Shown in pieces: positions 1-11,776 of a DNA stretch of 64,000 bases (its first letter is position 1; every line of letters starts with the position of its first letter). Source of the stretch: Lepus europaeus (taxonomy: Eukaryota > Chordata > Mammalia > Lagomorpha > Leporidae). Below the pieces are notes generated by a model. That model saw nothing but the letters and a program-made list of their open reading frames with translations, had not been told where the DNA came from and did not search any database. Where the stretch lies: NCBI RefSeq assembly GCF_033115175.1, contig NC_084833.1, positions 50,678,716 through 50,742,715 on the forward strand. The letters are read 5' to 3'. The position numbers and the translations under genes are program-made.

Positions 1-565
1 CCTTTTTCTGTTGCTATAAGAGAATAGCTAAGACTGGGGGATTTATAAACAATAGGAGTATATTTTGGCTCATGGTTGGAAGCTGGGAAGTCCAGGAGCA
101 CAGCAGCTATGTCTGGCAAAAGTGTAATAATATGACAGAGATTAAAAAGACAAGAGAGTGCATACAAACAGGACAAAGCATGAGGGGCAGATTTTGCTTT
201 ATAGCAACCTACATTTGTTCTCTAGAGAAAGAATCTAGTCCCATTAGAAATATGTTAATCTCTCCTAACAACCTGATCTTCCCTAAAGACCCCACCTCCC
301 AAACCACTGCAGTGACAATGTGTGCAGTGACAACTGTGTTCAAACCACAGCACTCCTGAATCAAGATTTAGTCTCACTCAAATCAGAGAAAGCTGAAAGA
401 AGGAAGACAAATAGGATCACAGAACCCTCCCAAACTTTGCAGTAGGAGGCACCAGGAATCTCTAAAGATCAGAATCTGAGGTGTGGGTGAAAAGAGAAGT
501 TTGGAAGTCTTTCCAATGACCAGTTGGGTCCCCAGATCTTTTTCCCAACATAGCATTACTCAAAT
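1..565. other. Intergenic, no recognisable gene
   Basis: AT-rich sequence. A 95-codon open frame at 72-359 has no recognisable domain and no coding context, and I do not treat it as a gene. No named repeat was recognised. Confidence 0.5.
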
Positions 566-1542
566 TGTTGGGTAGGAAGTTAGAAATTAGCTTATGTGGC
601 CGGCGCCCCGGCTCAATAGGCTAATCCTCCGCCTAGTGGCGCCGGCACACCGGGTTCTAGTCCCGGTAGGGGCACCGGATTCTGTCCCAGTTGCCCATCT
701 TCCAGGCCAGCTCTCTGCTGTGGCCCGGGAGTGCAGTGGAGGATGGCCCAAGTCTTTGGGCCCTGCACCCCATGGGAGACCAGGAGAAGCACCTGGCTCC
801 TGCCATCAGATCAGCGCAGTGCACCGGCTGCGGCGGCCATTGGAGGGTGAACCAACGGCAAAGGAAGACCTTTCTCTCTATCTCTCTCTCTCACTGTCCA
901 CTCTGCCTGTCAAAAAAAAAAAAAAAGAAAAGAAAAGAAATTAGCTTATGTTTGTGAGAGAGGGGCCTGAGGAAACGGACATCTACAGCAGTCCTGCATC
1001 TGCATTGCACTTCAAAGTCCTGCCCAGATCCTGATAACCTTCCAGGTGGTCCCAGCCCTTCTTCCAAGTTCTCTCTCAGCACCAAATGGGTTACCTGGCC
1101 TGATAAACATCTTTCATCCAAGGCAGGCATCCTAGGGGGAAGCCCTTGGCCCAGAGCCAGCAAGACTCCCCCTCTCTGATAACAAAAATGGGGAGGAATT
1201 TCCTAATTTACACTCAGCAAACCCCTTGTCCTAGGTGGGGGGGGGGGGGGAGGAGAGGGGGAGAAAGAGAAGGGAAACCTAGAACTTGTTTCCCTTATAA
1301 GCCCAAGTCTAAACAAAGACTGCACACTCAGCTCTCTGCTCTCTGCTGAGCCACCCACCTGGACTGCCAGGTGTATTTTCTCCATTCAACCATGTAACCT
1401 CGCTTTCCCCCAGTCTGAGTGACTGAGTGCTCTCTCTCTGTTCCTTCCAGTCTGACAGATGCCCTGTCCCCAATAAAACATTGCTGCTTTGCTCTCGATC
1501 TCATGCCTGAATTCTTCCTTGTATGAAGACAAGAACCCCACA
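566..1542 (+). mobile_element. Solitary ERV LTR, sense, split by a CSINE
   Basis: The 3' half has LTR architecture: a TATA-like TTATAA (1295-1300), then a pyrimidine-rich R-like region, an AATAAA poly(A) signal (1472-1477) followed by a TG/T-rich stretch, and a U5-like end finishing in CA near 1542. The 5' edge is uncertain; a TG at 566-567 is a candidate. A young CSINE sits inside it. A poly-G tract lies near 1237-1250. No primer-binding site or retroviral coding sequence follows, so this is a solo LTR at most. Class was not determined. Confidence 0.55.
598..935 (+). mobile_element. CSINE, young type
   Basis: Complete copy from the GGCCGGCGCC head to the poly(A)/AAAAG tail. Flanked by a perfect 16-bp target-site duplication, AGAAATTAGCTTATGT (582-597 and 936-951). 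It interrupts the LTR. Confidence 0.95.
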
Positions 1543-2050
1543 ACTTCTCTCTGGTGACAAAATGACTACCATTCTACCATTATGGAAAAAATTTGGATGC
1601 TTACCTTCTTGAAATGTTGAGTCAAACACACTGATCTTGGTATGCCAGGTACAAGTGAAAATGTGATCAAATGGAAATCTGCAAATTGAATGATGGGTTC
1701 CCTCATCACCCCCAAACCTCTTTCCCCTAGTAACCTCCAAAAAGGCAAAAAGCTAGGTTTATAAGACCCCCATATAAAGGATTTTTTTCTGATAGGGAAA
1801 CTGATAAGTGTAACAGATTATCAATAATGATATTTGGAGGTCTTTCTACCCATAAAAGAACTGTGACACTATTGTGACGCTCAACAGCCAAAAACTGTGC
1901 CTATTCATGGAGAACACTGAAGGGCCTCACTCTTAAATATGAATAGATAGCCATTTATGAAAAGTCACTAGTGTGAAATACAAAAAAAAAAAAAATAAGG
2001 AAAGCTTCAAAACCTATGGTTAAACTAACCTATACTAACCTATAGTTAGT
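1543..2050. other. Unassigned sequence after the LTR
   Basis: No reading frame or repeat recognised. It carries a poly(A) run at about 1982-1995 and a local CTAACCTATA duplication near 2025-2045. Confidence 0.4.
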
Positions 2051-2607
2051 ATCCCTAGAGAGATAAGAGACGCCATTGCAACAGAACAGAACAAAATGCC
2101 ATTTAAAACAAAGCAAAACAAAAACAGACAGCAGTAGGGGACACTCAAAGAACCAGAAAGAGCTTTCAGAAAATAAAACCATGATACCAGAAAATGTAAA
2201 ATTCAATGAAGAATTAGAAAACAAAGTTAAGAAAATCTTCCAGGAAAAGATTAAAAAAAAAAGAAGATAACTTCAAGTGATCCAACAACTGAATCATGAG
2301 TTCTAAAAACAGTGATAAGAAAAAATGGAAGTGAAAATAGTAATAAAAATAGATGATAATTTCTCAAAACTGAAGAAAATGTGCTTTCAGATTGAAGGGA
2401 CCCACTGTGTTGAGGTTCATTCTCATAGTAGATTTTTAAAAGGCCCTATTTTAAAGTGTATCATCATGAAACTTCAGAAAAAGAAGATCTCAAAAATTTC
2501 CAGAGAGGAAAAAAAAAAAAAAACACCCAACACCCTTCAAGTCCCATAGAAGGTATTAATGTCAAATGCCTCAACAGCAACATGGAAAATTAGAAGACAA
2601 AGAAGTG

Positions 2608-2939
2608 GGGCCAGCACCATGGCGCAGTAGGTTAATCCTTCACCTGCAGTGCCAGCGTCCCATATGGACTCCGGTTCTAGTTCCTGCTGCTCCTCTTCCA
2701 ATCCAGCTCTCTGCTATGGACTGGGAAAGCAGTAGAAGATGGTTCAAGTGCTTGGGCCCCTGCACCCACGTGGGAGACTGGGAAGAAGCACCTGGCTCCT
2801 GGCTTTGGATCGGCACAGCTCCAGCCGTTGCGGCCATTTGGGGAGTGAACCAACGAAGACCTTTCTCTCTGTCTCTTCTTCTCACTGTCTATAACTCTAC
2901 CTCTCAAATAAATAAATAAAATCTCAAAAAAAAAAAAAA
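2608..2939 (+). mobile_element. CSINE, old type
   Basis: Near-complete copy with an AAATAAATAAATAAAATCTC-polyA tail. The 13-bp target-site duplication AGACAAAGAAGTG is at 2595-2607 and 2940-2952. It is inserted in the HAL1/L1-type relic. Confidence 0.93.
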
Positions 2940-3041
2940 AGACAAAGAAGTGACACCTTTAGAATTCTGAGAGACAATTATTTCCAATCAGGAGTCTATA
3001 CTCTATCATTCAAGTGTGATACTAAGTTAAAGACATTTTCA

Positions 3042-3369
3042 GGCCAGTGCCGTGGCTTAACAGGCTAATCCTCCGCCTTGTGGCGCCGGCACACCGGGTT
3101 CTAGTCCCGGTTGGGGCACCGGATTCTATCCCGGTTGCCCCTCTTCCAGGCCAGCTCTCTGCTATGGCCCGGGAAGGCAGTGGAGGATGGCCCAAGTCCT
3201 TGGGCCCTGCACCCACATGGGAGACCAGGAGAAGCACCTGGCTCCTGCCATCGGATCAGTGCGATGCGCCAGCCGCAGCGGCCATTGGAGGGTGAACCAA
3301 CGGCAAAAAGGAAGACCTTTCTCTCTATCTCTCTCTCTCACTATCCACTCTGCCTGTCAAAAAAAAAAA
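3042..3369 (+). mobile_element. CSINE, young type
   Basis: Complete, with its B-box GGTTCTAGTCCC intact. The 13-bp target-site duplication AAAGACATTTTCA is at 3029-3041 and 3370-3382. It splits the AAGACATTTTCAGACATG motif of the host LINE. Confidence 0.95.
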
Positions 3370-3736
3370 AAAGACATTTTCAGACATGCCATGTCTCAAA
3401 AAACTTTGCCTTCCATTAACTTTTTCTCAGGAAACTACTGCAGGATGGCATCTACCAAAGTAGGTAAACCATCAGATATGAGATCTAGGAAAACAGGAGA
3501 CCTAACAAAAGAGAAATATAGGCAGAATTCTTCAACTGATGAAAAAAACAAAGTCTCCAGATGGCCTAGCTACCGTCATGGAGAACAACCAGTCCAGACC
3601 AGAGCTATACAATGAAGGCCTCCAGGATGACATCCAGGAGAGATGTCTGTGAGAAAACAAACTGATAGACTGGAGAAGGCTTGGGGAAAAATTAATGCAT
3701 ACTGCATAGCATCTGAAGTTTTTAAAAAGACAATCA

Positions 3737-4072
3737 ATATGGGCGTTGTGGTACAGTAGGTTAAGCTACCACTTGGAACACCCACATGCCATATTGGAGT
3801 GCGAGTTTGAGTCCCAGCTTCTTCACTTCTGATTCAGCTTCCTACTAATGTACCTGGGAGTCAGCAAATGATGGCCTAAGTTCTTGGGTCCCTGCCACCC
3901 ACATGGGAGACCAGCATGGATTTCTGGGCTACTGGCTTCAGCCTGGGCCTTTGGCTGTTGCAGACATCTGTGGAACAAACAGCAGATAGAAGATTGTGTG
4001 TGTGTGTGTGTGTATGACTCTGCTTTTCAAATAAATAAATAAAATAAATCTTTTTTAAAAATAAGATAAAAT
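3737..4072 (+). mobile_element. CSINE, old divergent type with (TG)n
   Basis: Diverged head (GGGCGTTGTGGTACAGTAGG), a (TG)n tract at 3995-4013 in place of the CT-rich segment, and an AAATAAATAAAATAAATC tail. Short target-site duplication AGACAATCA at 3728-3736 and 4073-4081. Confidence 0.88.
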
Positions 4073-4399
4073 AGACAATCATTAACCCAAGGAAAAACAA
4101 AATTATGTGAATAACAAGTAGCTAACCTGTGAACAATATTTTAATAAACCAAATAATGTAAATGCTGAAATAAATTTAACCAAATATATGATATAATGGG
4201 AGGCTGTAGATAGGTGAATGATGTATGTGGTAGAGAATAGTATAAGAAAATTAAATCCTAACCTCCAGAATAATAAATCAAATCATAGTATCTAAAATTT
4301 AAAAGTCAAGAGAAAAAACAAAGTATAAGCACCAGAATAAACAGCTACAAATGTGAATGTAGTTGGCTGTATGAAATCAGAAGTGGAGAAGAATGGGGA

Positions 4400-5040
4400 G
4401 AAATTGCAATTTTAGAGATTCCTCAGAAAACTAAAAATAAACCTGCCATATGACCCAGCTATGTCACTCTTGGGAATATATCCAAAGGAAATGAAATCAG
4501 CATATGAAAGAAACACTCTCATATTTTCAGCAGCTCAATTCACAATGGCTAAGATATGGAATCAATCATCAGTTGACGACTGAATAAAGAAAATGTGGTG
4601 TATAGATACATGTTAGATTATTACTCTGTCATAAAAAGAATGAAATCCTCACATTTGGACAAAAAAGATGCAAATGGAGATTATGCTAAGTGAAATAAGC
4701 CAGATCCAAAAAGAAAAATACCACGTTTTATCTTATTTGTGATAGTTAAAATATAGAGAAAATAAAAATTGTGTGGATGCCCAATGATTTGGTATATAGT
4801 TATAAATATTCATTCACTGAATCATGCCATGTAAATAACAATATACTCATTTCACCTGTTATAAAAGCAAAAGAAATGGAGAAGGGGGAACAGTGAGGAC
4901 TCTTGGGATATCAGCAATGCTTTGTTCTTAATTTGAATGTGGGTTATGCAGGAGATCAGAAAACAAAATCATTCATCTGTACATTTAACTGCATTTATTG
5001 GTATGTGTACTGTATTTTAATAAAATGTTCAAAAACTGCC
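4400..5040 (+). mobile_element. L1 3' end fragment
   Basis: Recognisable L1 ORF2 3' wording (TGCCATATGACCCAGCTATG, then GGAATCAATCATCAGTTGACGA) continues into a 3' UTR with AATAAAATG near 5020. Frames are broken. It abuts the HAL1-type relic. Confidence 0.75.
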
Positions 5041-5588
5041 ATTTTGTTTTGCTATTGTTAAAAGCCTTCTTTTGATTTTTCATACTATGTGCTCACATAT
5101 ATTGCTCTTGAAAAACACTAGAGCAAAAAAAAAAAGTATGTTACAGAGGAAATAAGAACAGAAGATTAGTGTAAAGAATAATAAAGTCAAAAGTAATCAA
5201 AAGTAACACTAGTTCCAGTGTACATCTTTGCTAGAGATAGGCTGAAAATTTGGTTCTGAGCTTTTTAGCAGCCAGTACCAAGTGAGAAATGCAATCCTTT
5301 ATACAATTTCACAAGTCCAAAGATAAAAACAAACCCTTAGGAGAAATATATCTATTTCTGGCACTTATAACTGAAAGGCATTTTTCTCATTTGTCCAACC
5401 AAAGAGGACACCATGCAATGTAGTAAACCACATCCTCATCAGCTTGTCTTCAGTAAATGAAGCAATAAATTTCATTGACCTGTTTCTGATTGTCTTTCTC
5501 CACATAGGTCAATGGCAAATGCCATTCTACTGCAGAGTGTAGTAAAAACAATTCTGTGAGGAGACCAAAATCTGTTCACTTCAGAGAG
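5041..5588. other. Unassigned intergenic sequence
   Basis: AT-rich, with no open frame or repeat that I recognise. Confidence 0.4.
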
Positions 5589-5790
5589 GCAATAAAGCAT
5601 AGTGATTACAGTGTTGGCCCAGGCTCCAAATCAATCTGTCATGCAAATTACCTAACTACTCCATCAGTTTCTTCATCTATAAAATGGGTCTAAATATTAC
5701 CATCACACAGAATTTTGAGACGATTAAATGAATTTATGCATGTGAAATATTTCCAGCAATGCCAATTATGTATAAGTACTTAAAGAAAGA
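5589..5790 (+). mobile_element. MIR SINE
   Basis: Follows the MIR consensus in order: a CATAGTGATTACAGTGTTGG head, the CATCTATAAAATGGG core, GATTAAATGAATTTATGCATG, then a GCCAATTATGTATAAG-like 3' part. Old and diverged. Confidence 0.8.
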
Positions 5791-5831
5791 CAACCATTAT
5801 TCAGAGAAGTTTTTAAGTATATTTATTTGAT

Positions 5832-6161
5832 GGGGCTAGCGCTGTGACACAGCGGGTTAATGCCCTGGCCTGAAGCGCCAGCATCCAGTATGGGCACCAG
5901 TTCAAGACCTGGCTGCTCCACTTCCTATCCGGCTCTCTGCTATGGCCTGGGAAAGCAGTAGAAGATGGCCCAAGTCCTTGGGCCCCTGAATCTTCGTGGG
6001 AGACCTGGAGGAGGCTTCTGGTTCCTGGCTTCAGATCGGCAGAGCTCCAGCTGTTGCAGCCAATTGGGGAGTGAACCATTGGATGGAAGACCTCTCTCTC
6101 TCTGCCTCTCCTCTCTCTCTGTGTAACTCTGACTTTCAAGTAAATAAATAAATCTTTAAAA
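5832..6161 (+). mobile_element. CSINE, old type
   Basis: Full length with an AAATAAATAAATC tail. It is inserted in the tail of the antisense CSINE that follows: TATTTATTTGA occurs just before 5832 and again near 6171-6181. Confidence 0.9.
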
Positions 6162-6169
6162 ATATATGT

Positions 6170-6408
6170 GTATTTATTTGAGAGGCAAAGAAACAGAGAA
6201 AGGCAGACAGAAGGCAGAATCTGGGGGACAAGAACCCAACTCAGGTCTCTCACATGGGTGGCAGGAACCCAAACCACTTTCAGCCATTAATGCTGCCTCC
6301 TAGGATCTACATTAGCAGAAAGCTGGAGTTGGGAGCCAATGCTGATACCCAATATGGGATGCAGACATTGTAACCAGTGTCTTAACCACTAGGCTCAACA
6401 TCCATCAC
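6170..6408 (-). mobile_element. CSINE, divergent type, antisense
   Basis: Reads as the reverse complement of the divergent lineage: tail TTTATTTGAGAGGCAAAG, the ACATGGGTGGCAGGAACCC core, and a CTTAACCACTAGGCTCAAC head. The old CSINE at 5832 is inserted in its tail. Confidence 0.85.
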
Positions 6409-6437
6409 AGAGACATGATTTTAGAAAATGGATCTTA

Positions 6438-6782
6438 AAAATGTTTTCTTTTCTAAAGATTTATTTATTTGAAAGGTAGAGTTACAGAGTGAGAGAAAGA
6501 AAGACAGGGAGAGAGAAAGAGATCTTTCATACACTCATTCACTCCCCCAAATGGCCAAAATGGCCAGGGCTGTCCATGTTCAAAGCCAGGAGCCAGGAAC
6601 TTCTTCCAGGTCTCCCATGTGAGTGCAGGGGCGCAGGGACTTCGGCCATCTTCTGTTGTTTTCCCAGGCATGTTAGCAGGGAGCTGGATTGGAAATAAAA
6701 CAGCTGGGACTCAAACTGGTGCCCATATAGGATGCCAGCACTTCAGGTTGTGGCTTAGCCTGCTGAGCTATATTTCTGGCCC
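6438..6782 (-). mobile_element. CSINE, old type, antisense
   Basis: Tail TTATTTATTTGAAAGG at the left and a TTTCTGGCCC head at the right. GGATCTTA flanks it at 6430-6437 and 6783-6790. Confidence 0.9.
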
Positions 6783-6810
6783 AGGATCTTACATATTAAG
6801 ACTATAGTAG

Positions 6811-7030
6811 GTGGCTGGCATTGTGATGTAGTGGGTTAAGCCACGACCTGCTACTCTGGCATCCTATATGGGTACAGGTCCGTGTCCAGCTGCTCCATTT
6901 CTGATCCAGGTCCCTGTTAATGTGCCTGGAAAAGGCCCAACTACTTTAGCCCCTGCACTCACACAGGAGACCAAGATGAAGTTCCTGGCTTCTGATGCAG
7001 CCATCTGGGGAGTGAACAGCAGATGGGAGA

Positions 7031-7063
<33 letters not shown>

Positions 7064-7118
7064 GTCTATGTGTGTGTGTAATTCTGTCTTTCAAATAAAT
7101 AAATAAATCGTTTTTAAA
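6811..7118 (+). mobile_element. CSINE, old type
   Basis: Head TGGCTGGCATTGTGATGTAG, long (CT)n at about 7031-7060, AAATAAATAAATCG tail. Diverged 13-bp target-site duplication AAGACTATAGTAG / AAGACTACAGTAA at 6798-6810 and 7119-7131. Confidence 0.9.
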
Positions 7119-8160
7119 AAGACTACAGTAAAAGAACCAGTGTGGTATTGATGGGGGGACAGTAGTATAGAACAGAGAAGCAGATCCACATTAAGTATAG
7201 CCAACTAGTTTTAGGGCCGGCGCCGTGGCTTAACAGGCTAATTCTCCGCCTTGCGGCGCCGGCACACCAGGTTCTAGTCCCGGTTGGGGCGCCGGATTCT
7301 GTCCCAGTTGCCCCTCTTCCAGGCCAGCTCTCTGCTGTGGCCTGGGAAGGCAGTGGAGGATGGCCCAAGTCCTTGGGCTCTGCACCCACATGGGAGACCA
7401 CGAGAAGCACCTGGCTCCTGGCTTCGGATCAGCAAGATGTGCCGGCAGCAGTGGCCATTGGAGGGTGAACCAACGGCAAAGGAAGACCTTTCTCTCTGTC
7501 TCTCACTATCCACTCTGCCTGTCAAAAAAAAAAAAAAAAAAGTATAGCCAACTAATTTTCAACAATTGTGCTAGAGCAATTGGAACAGGCAAAGAAATTA
7601 ACTTCAACCTAAAATTCATATAATATATAAAAATTAAACTAAAATGGATAAAATGTTCAAATGTCAAATGTGAAACTATAACATTTTTATATGAAAACAA
7701 AATTGTCAAGACAAAATCTTCAGGACCTATGGGTAGGTGAAGAGTCCTTAGATATGACACCCAAGGCATGTTAAGACAAAAACTCATAGATTGGACTTTA
7801 TCAAACTTAAACACTTTTGCTCTGTGAAAGATATTATCAAGAATATGAAAAGACAAAACACAGCCTGGAAGGAAGTATCTGCAAACCAAAAAGTATTTCA
7901 GAAAATATTGTAAACCAAACATCTGTCAAAAACGTAACTCTCAAAAATCAATAGTAAGAAAGCAAAAAGCCAATTCAAAAATAGGCAGAAGACATAGACA
8001 CTTCTGCAAAGAGGATTTACAGATGGCAAATAAACAAACAGAAACACTCCTATGTTCAGCTTCCTTAGTTATTAGAAAAATACAAATTAAAACCACAGCA
8101 AGCTATCACTACATACCTGTATTTAACAAACTCTTTGTATATTGGATAAAATGTTTAAAT
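7119..8160 (+). mobile_element. L1 ORF2 fragment, split by a CSINE
   Basis: Sense-strand remnant of the 3' part of L1 ORF2, including AACCAGTGTGGTATTGATGG near 7135, TTGGACTTTATCAAACTTAA near 7793 and TACAAATTAAAACCACAGCA near 8081. Frames are broken. The CSINE at 7213-7539 interrupts it. Confidence 0.8.
7213..7539 (+). mobile_element. CSINE, young type
   Basis: Complete, ending in poly(A). A long 20-bp target-site duplication beginning AAGTATAGCCAACTA, with one mismatch, lies at 7193-7212 and 7540-7559. Confidence 0.95.
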
Positions 8161-8198
8161 ATTTAATTTAGGGTTTTTTTAACAGGAGCAATTTAAAA

Positions 8199-8550
8199 TT
8201 TCTTTCATTTTATTTGGAAGGCAGAGAACAGAAAAAGAGAGAGACAGACAGACATAAAAAAAAAAAACAAACAAACAAACAAAAAAAAACTTCTATCTGC
8301 TGGTTCACTCTCCAAATGCCCACAACAGCCAGAGCTGGCCCAGGCCAAAGCCAGGAGCCAGAAACTCCATCGATATCTCCCACATGGATGGCAAGGACTC
8401 AAATAGTTCAGCCATCACCTGCTGCCTCTCAGGACATGCATTAGCAGGAAGGTGGACTGGAAACGGATCCAGGACTTGAACCAGGCACTCTGATATAGGA
8501 TGAAGGTGTCCAAAGTAGCATCTTAACTATTGCACTAAATGCTTGCCCCC
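8199..8550 (-). mobile_element. CSINE, divergent type, antisense
   Basis: Left end TTTCATTTTATTTGGAAGGC, with an A-rich (AAAC)n stretch at about 8256-8290, core ACATGGATGGCAAGGACTC, and head AAATGCTTGCCCCC. Confidence 0.85.
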
Positions 8551-10032
8551 TAAAATATTTAAACATTCAAATTCTTGGTAGAAATTGTGAAATTTCATCT
8601 CAGAATGTGCTTCTTGCAAAACATGGTGAAGGCAAACAGAAGTAGATGTGGTGGTGGTGAGAGTGCTTACGCAGATGCTCACTGTTTCAAGAAGGCAAGT
8701 AGCGTATTTCAAATACCTACAGAATAGCACTTATTATCATAGACCAGTTATCTGGCCTTTATGTCTTGGGATTCATATTAACCAAGTTCAAAAGACTGAT
8801 GTGTACTGTAATGATCTCAGTTGCAAATTCAGATGTGCAAGAAAAGCCAAGTTTTCTTTCATTCTTCTGTTCTTTAAATCCACTTACTTTGAATTCCAAC
8901 CCCCTATCCTATACGCTGGAGGGAAATCTGACCAAAGTAATTCTTTGCAAAGGCACCATTGGTCTTCTTACAGTGCAGACACCCATTGTTGTGGCCTGAG
9001 GAGTATGGCCAGGAAGGGTGACTGCAGCTTTTGTGATGTTTGAGACTCAGGAGACATGAGGGCCTGGGACTCAGCCTCCCTGGGCACTCCATGCAGCCAT
9101 TCCCCTTTAAGGCCTTGCCACTTTTCCCTGGTCTGACATATCACCCTCTCCAACTTCAGGGAAACTCCTAAAGAAGCCTCTTGTCTCCCTAAGACACCTC
9201 TCTCCCAATCCCCCAGGACACCAGTGTCATCTGATCAACCAGCTTAGCTTTTCCATTGGTGGGAGAAACCACTAACTGGAAGTTGTTTCTGCTTTTTGTC
9301 ATACCAATATCCCCTTTGTAAGGAATTGTAAAGTCTTCTGAAATGTGGACAAGAGAAAAATACAGGGAGGATAAAATAAAATCAGTATTTTAACAAATCA
9401 TTCTGCCAAAACTATGCCAAACTAAAAAAGTCACTTTATTAATTTACAATGAATGGAACAGCAACAAGTCACATCCACATGGCTAGTCCACTCTCTCCTC
9501 TTCAAAGTAGATATTCATAACCCTAGTTAGACTGTTGCTTGGTGAGCATGGAATCAGAACGGGGGGCATTAGAATAATTCAGCACTTAAGGGTTCAGTTT
9601 ATTATAGCCTCATGTAATACTCATGTCATGCTGAGGGAAATCGAAGCTCACTGGCTATGATCCCCTGAATCACATTCACTTTGAGAATGTCCTTGCCAAT
9701 GGGGCTGCAATATTCAAAGTCATTTGGCTGGGACTCTGTCTCCCTGGAGGGCACTTGGATGAACATTTGTCCTAGAAAATGCCCTTTTCCTAGGCTTCTA
9801 CAACTGACTACTCTCTCCATCAAATAATGGACCAGTCATGCTAGCCTAGTATTCATATCTCAATATGGTGTTGCATAAAACTGTTCTAATCAATTATAAT
9901 GAGATTTTAAATTTGAATTCTGAAAAAGCTATAGAATTTCATTGTTCTTGGGTTAGCCTTCCTGCATCCTGATAATGATATATATAATACTATGGTAGAA
10001 GACCTTTAATCCAGGGTTATAAACACTGAAAG
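8551..10032. other. Unassigned intergenic sequence
   Basis: About 1.5 kb without a recognised repeat or gene. Open frames of up to 131 codons on both strands lack domains or splice context. The 9030-9300 part is relatively C-rich and could belong to an old LTR, but I cannot show that. Confidence 0.4.
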
Positions 10033-10572
10033 TGTTGAGGAATGATGAGAGTGATCTCGGTTCTTGTCTCACAGCAAAGAAGCATTTTCACAGACAGGTT
10101 CAGTAAGTAAAGTGATATTTATCGAAAGCAAGAAACCTACTGCTGCAGCAGTCAGGAGGTAGACTCCAAGGGAAGAACTGCCAAAGCAGCTTGCAAGTTC
10201 TGATTCTTTTATACACAAAATGACCCTCCCTGATTGGTCCTTTTCTGAAAAGTGAGTACAGATTTAGCTAATCAGGGGAGGAGCAGAATAACAATCAATC
10301 AGGCGGCCAGAATAACAGCCAATCAGAAGGCAGGTATAATAACAAATCAGAAGGCAGGAAAAACAACCAATTGGGAATTGAAAATGTATATTAATAAGGC
10401 ATGCTAAGCAAACCAATCAGGGATTGATAGGGGAGTAGGCTGTTTTGCAAGAAGTGTACAGAGTGCGCAATCAGTTCCATTTAGCAGATTCAGCAACATC
10501 TGAAGATTACATTGTAGATGCCCACACCCCCCTCCAGTGCCCCTTTCCTTTAGGGCTCCTAGAGAGTTACAT
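10033..10572 (-). mobile_element. Antisense solo LTR with CCAAT-rich U3
   Basis: On the minus strand it starts TGTAACTC and ends CAACA, the canonical TG...CA termini. The U3 part holds several imperfect repeats built around CAATCAG: exact CCAAT pentamers on the + strand near 10319, 10366 and 10412, an ATTGG near 10233, and related AATCAG units at about 10267, 10295 and 10343. ATACACAAAAT-type and TTTATCG signals fit a reversed promoter/poly(A) layout less clearly. No internal ERV sequence is attached. I saw no clear 4-6 bp host duplication. Confidence 0.65.
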
Positions 10573-10585
10573 GTGTTTTTTCTTT

Positions 10586-10950
10586 TTTTTTCTTTCTCTC
10601 TCTCTCTCTCTCTTTTTTTTTTTTTTTTTTTTTTTTTTGACAGGCAGAGTTAGTGTGAGAGAGAGACAGAGAGAAAAGTCTTCCTTCCATTGGTTCACTC
10701 CCCTAATGGCCACTACGGCCAGCACACTGCGCCGATCTGAAGCCAGGAGCCAGGTGCTTCTCCTGGTCTCCCATGCAGGTGCAGGGCACAAGCACTTGGG
10801 CCATCCTCCACTGCACTCCCTGGCCCCAGCAGAGAGCTGGACTGGAAGAGGAGCAACCGTGACAGAATCCGGTGCCCCCAACCAGGACTAGAACCCGGTG
10901 TGCCGGCGCCACAGGTGGACGATTAGCCTAGTGAGCCGCGGAGCCGGCCT
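10586..10950 (-). mobile_element. CSINE, young type, antisense
   Basis: Begins with (CT)n and poly(T), then TGACAGGCAGAG. The right end is the CCGGCGCC head region. The perfect 17-bp target-site duplication ACATGTGTTTTTTCTTT is at 10569-10585 and 10951-10967. It landed at the edge of the LTR. Confidence 0.95.
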
Positions 10951-10967
10951 ACATGTGTTTTTTCTTT

Positions 10968-11474
10968 CCTATGGTTTTCTTTTCTTTCCAGAGGCTTCTA
11001 TCAAAAGCATCCAAGCAAAGGAACTATTTCAAATAATTTTAAAATAATTGCACATTTTAAAAATTACATCATTATAATCATTGAAGACTAGCTAATCGCA
11101 GCATACTTAATGACAGTGAAATCTGCTAGATGCAAATGATTCAACAGTAATATCCCTGAAGTTAAAATTTTAAGTGTTGCGATCACACTGTTGAGTGTTG
11201 AATCATCTCCCTGTGAAAATTCACTGGACTATTCTATCTGTGCTGTGTTCAGATATCTAAACTTCAGACATATTGATATCCTAGTATAGTTCAGGCAAGT
11301 CCATACACTTCCTCCTGTTTTTGCAGAGAAATAATGGATGGTCAAATGACAGTATTACACTCATAATTTTCAAATTGCTTACAGGTGATCTTTATGGTAA
11401 TTCCTCACCTATATAGCTATGTGTACATCAAGAGTTATCCTATTTTCTATTTGTAGGAGAATAAAAAAATTAAT
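10968..11474. other. Unassigned intergenic sequence
   Basis: AT-rich, with no gene or repeat recognised. Confidence 0.4.
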
Positions 11475-11486
11475 AATAGATTATGA

Positions 11487-11740
11487 GGCCGGTGCTGTGG
11501 CACAGTGGGAAAAGCCGCTGCCTGCAGTACCAGCATTCTATAGGGGCACCAGTTCATATCTCGGCTGCCTCACTTCTGATCCAGCTCTCTGCTATAACCT
11601 GGGAAAGCATAGAAGATGACCCAAGTCCTTAGGCCCCTGCACCGACATGGGAGACCTGGAAGAAGCTCCTGGCTCCTGGCTTTGGATCAGCGCAGCTCCG
11701 GCCGTTGTGGCCATTTGGGGAGTGAATCAGCGGATAGGAG

Positions 11741-11776
<36 letters not shown>

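Larger units (their letters stand above)
2050..4400 (+). mobile_element. HAL1/L1-type LINE relic, split by three CSINEs
   Basis: The A-rich strand keeps stock phrases of an old mammalian LINE of the HAL1 (half-L1) kind. These include a segment around 2355-2500 ending in a CCAGAGAG motif, the AAGACATTTTCAGACATG motif (split by the CSINE at 3042), and ATAATGGGAGGCTGTAGA near 4191-4208. All frames are broken. Family assignment is from memory of consensus wording and is less sure than the LINE call itself. Confidence 0.6.

Noticed and set aside
598..700. tRNA gene at the head of CSINE copies
   Set aside because: The A- and B-box-like motifs belong to the tRNA-derived SINE promoter; no copy folds into a complete tRNA with an anticodon arm that I could support.
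10230..10420. Possible CRISPR-like array of spaced CAATCAG units
   Set aside because: Units are short, imperfect and unevenly spaced, and they sit in the U3 of an LTR in a mammalian genome. They are CCAAT boxes.
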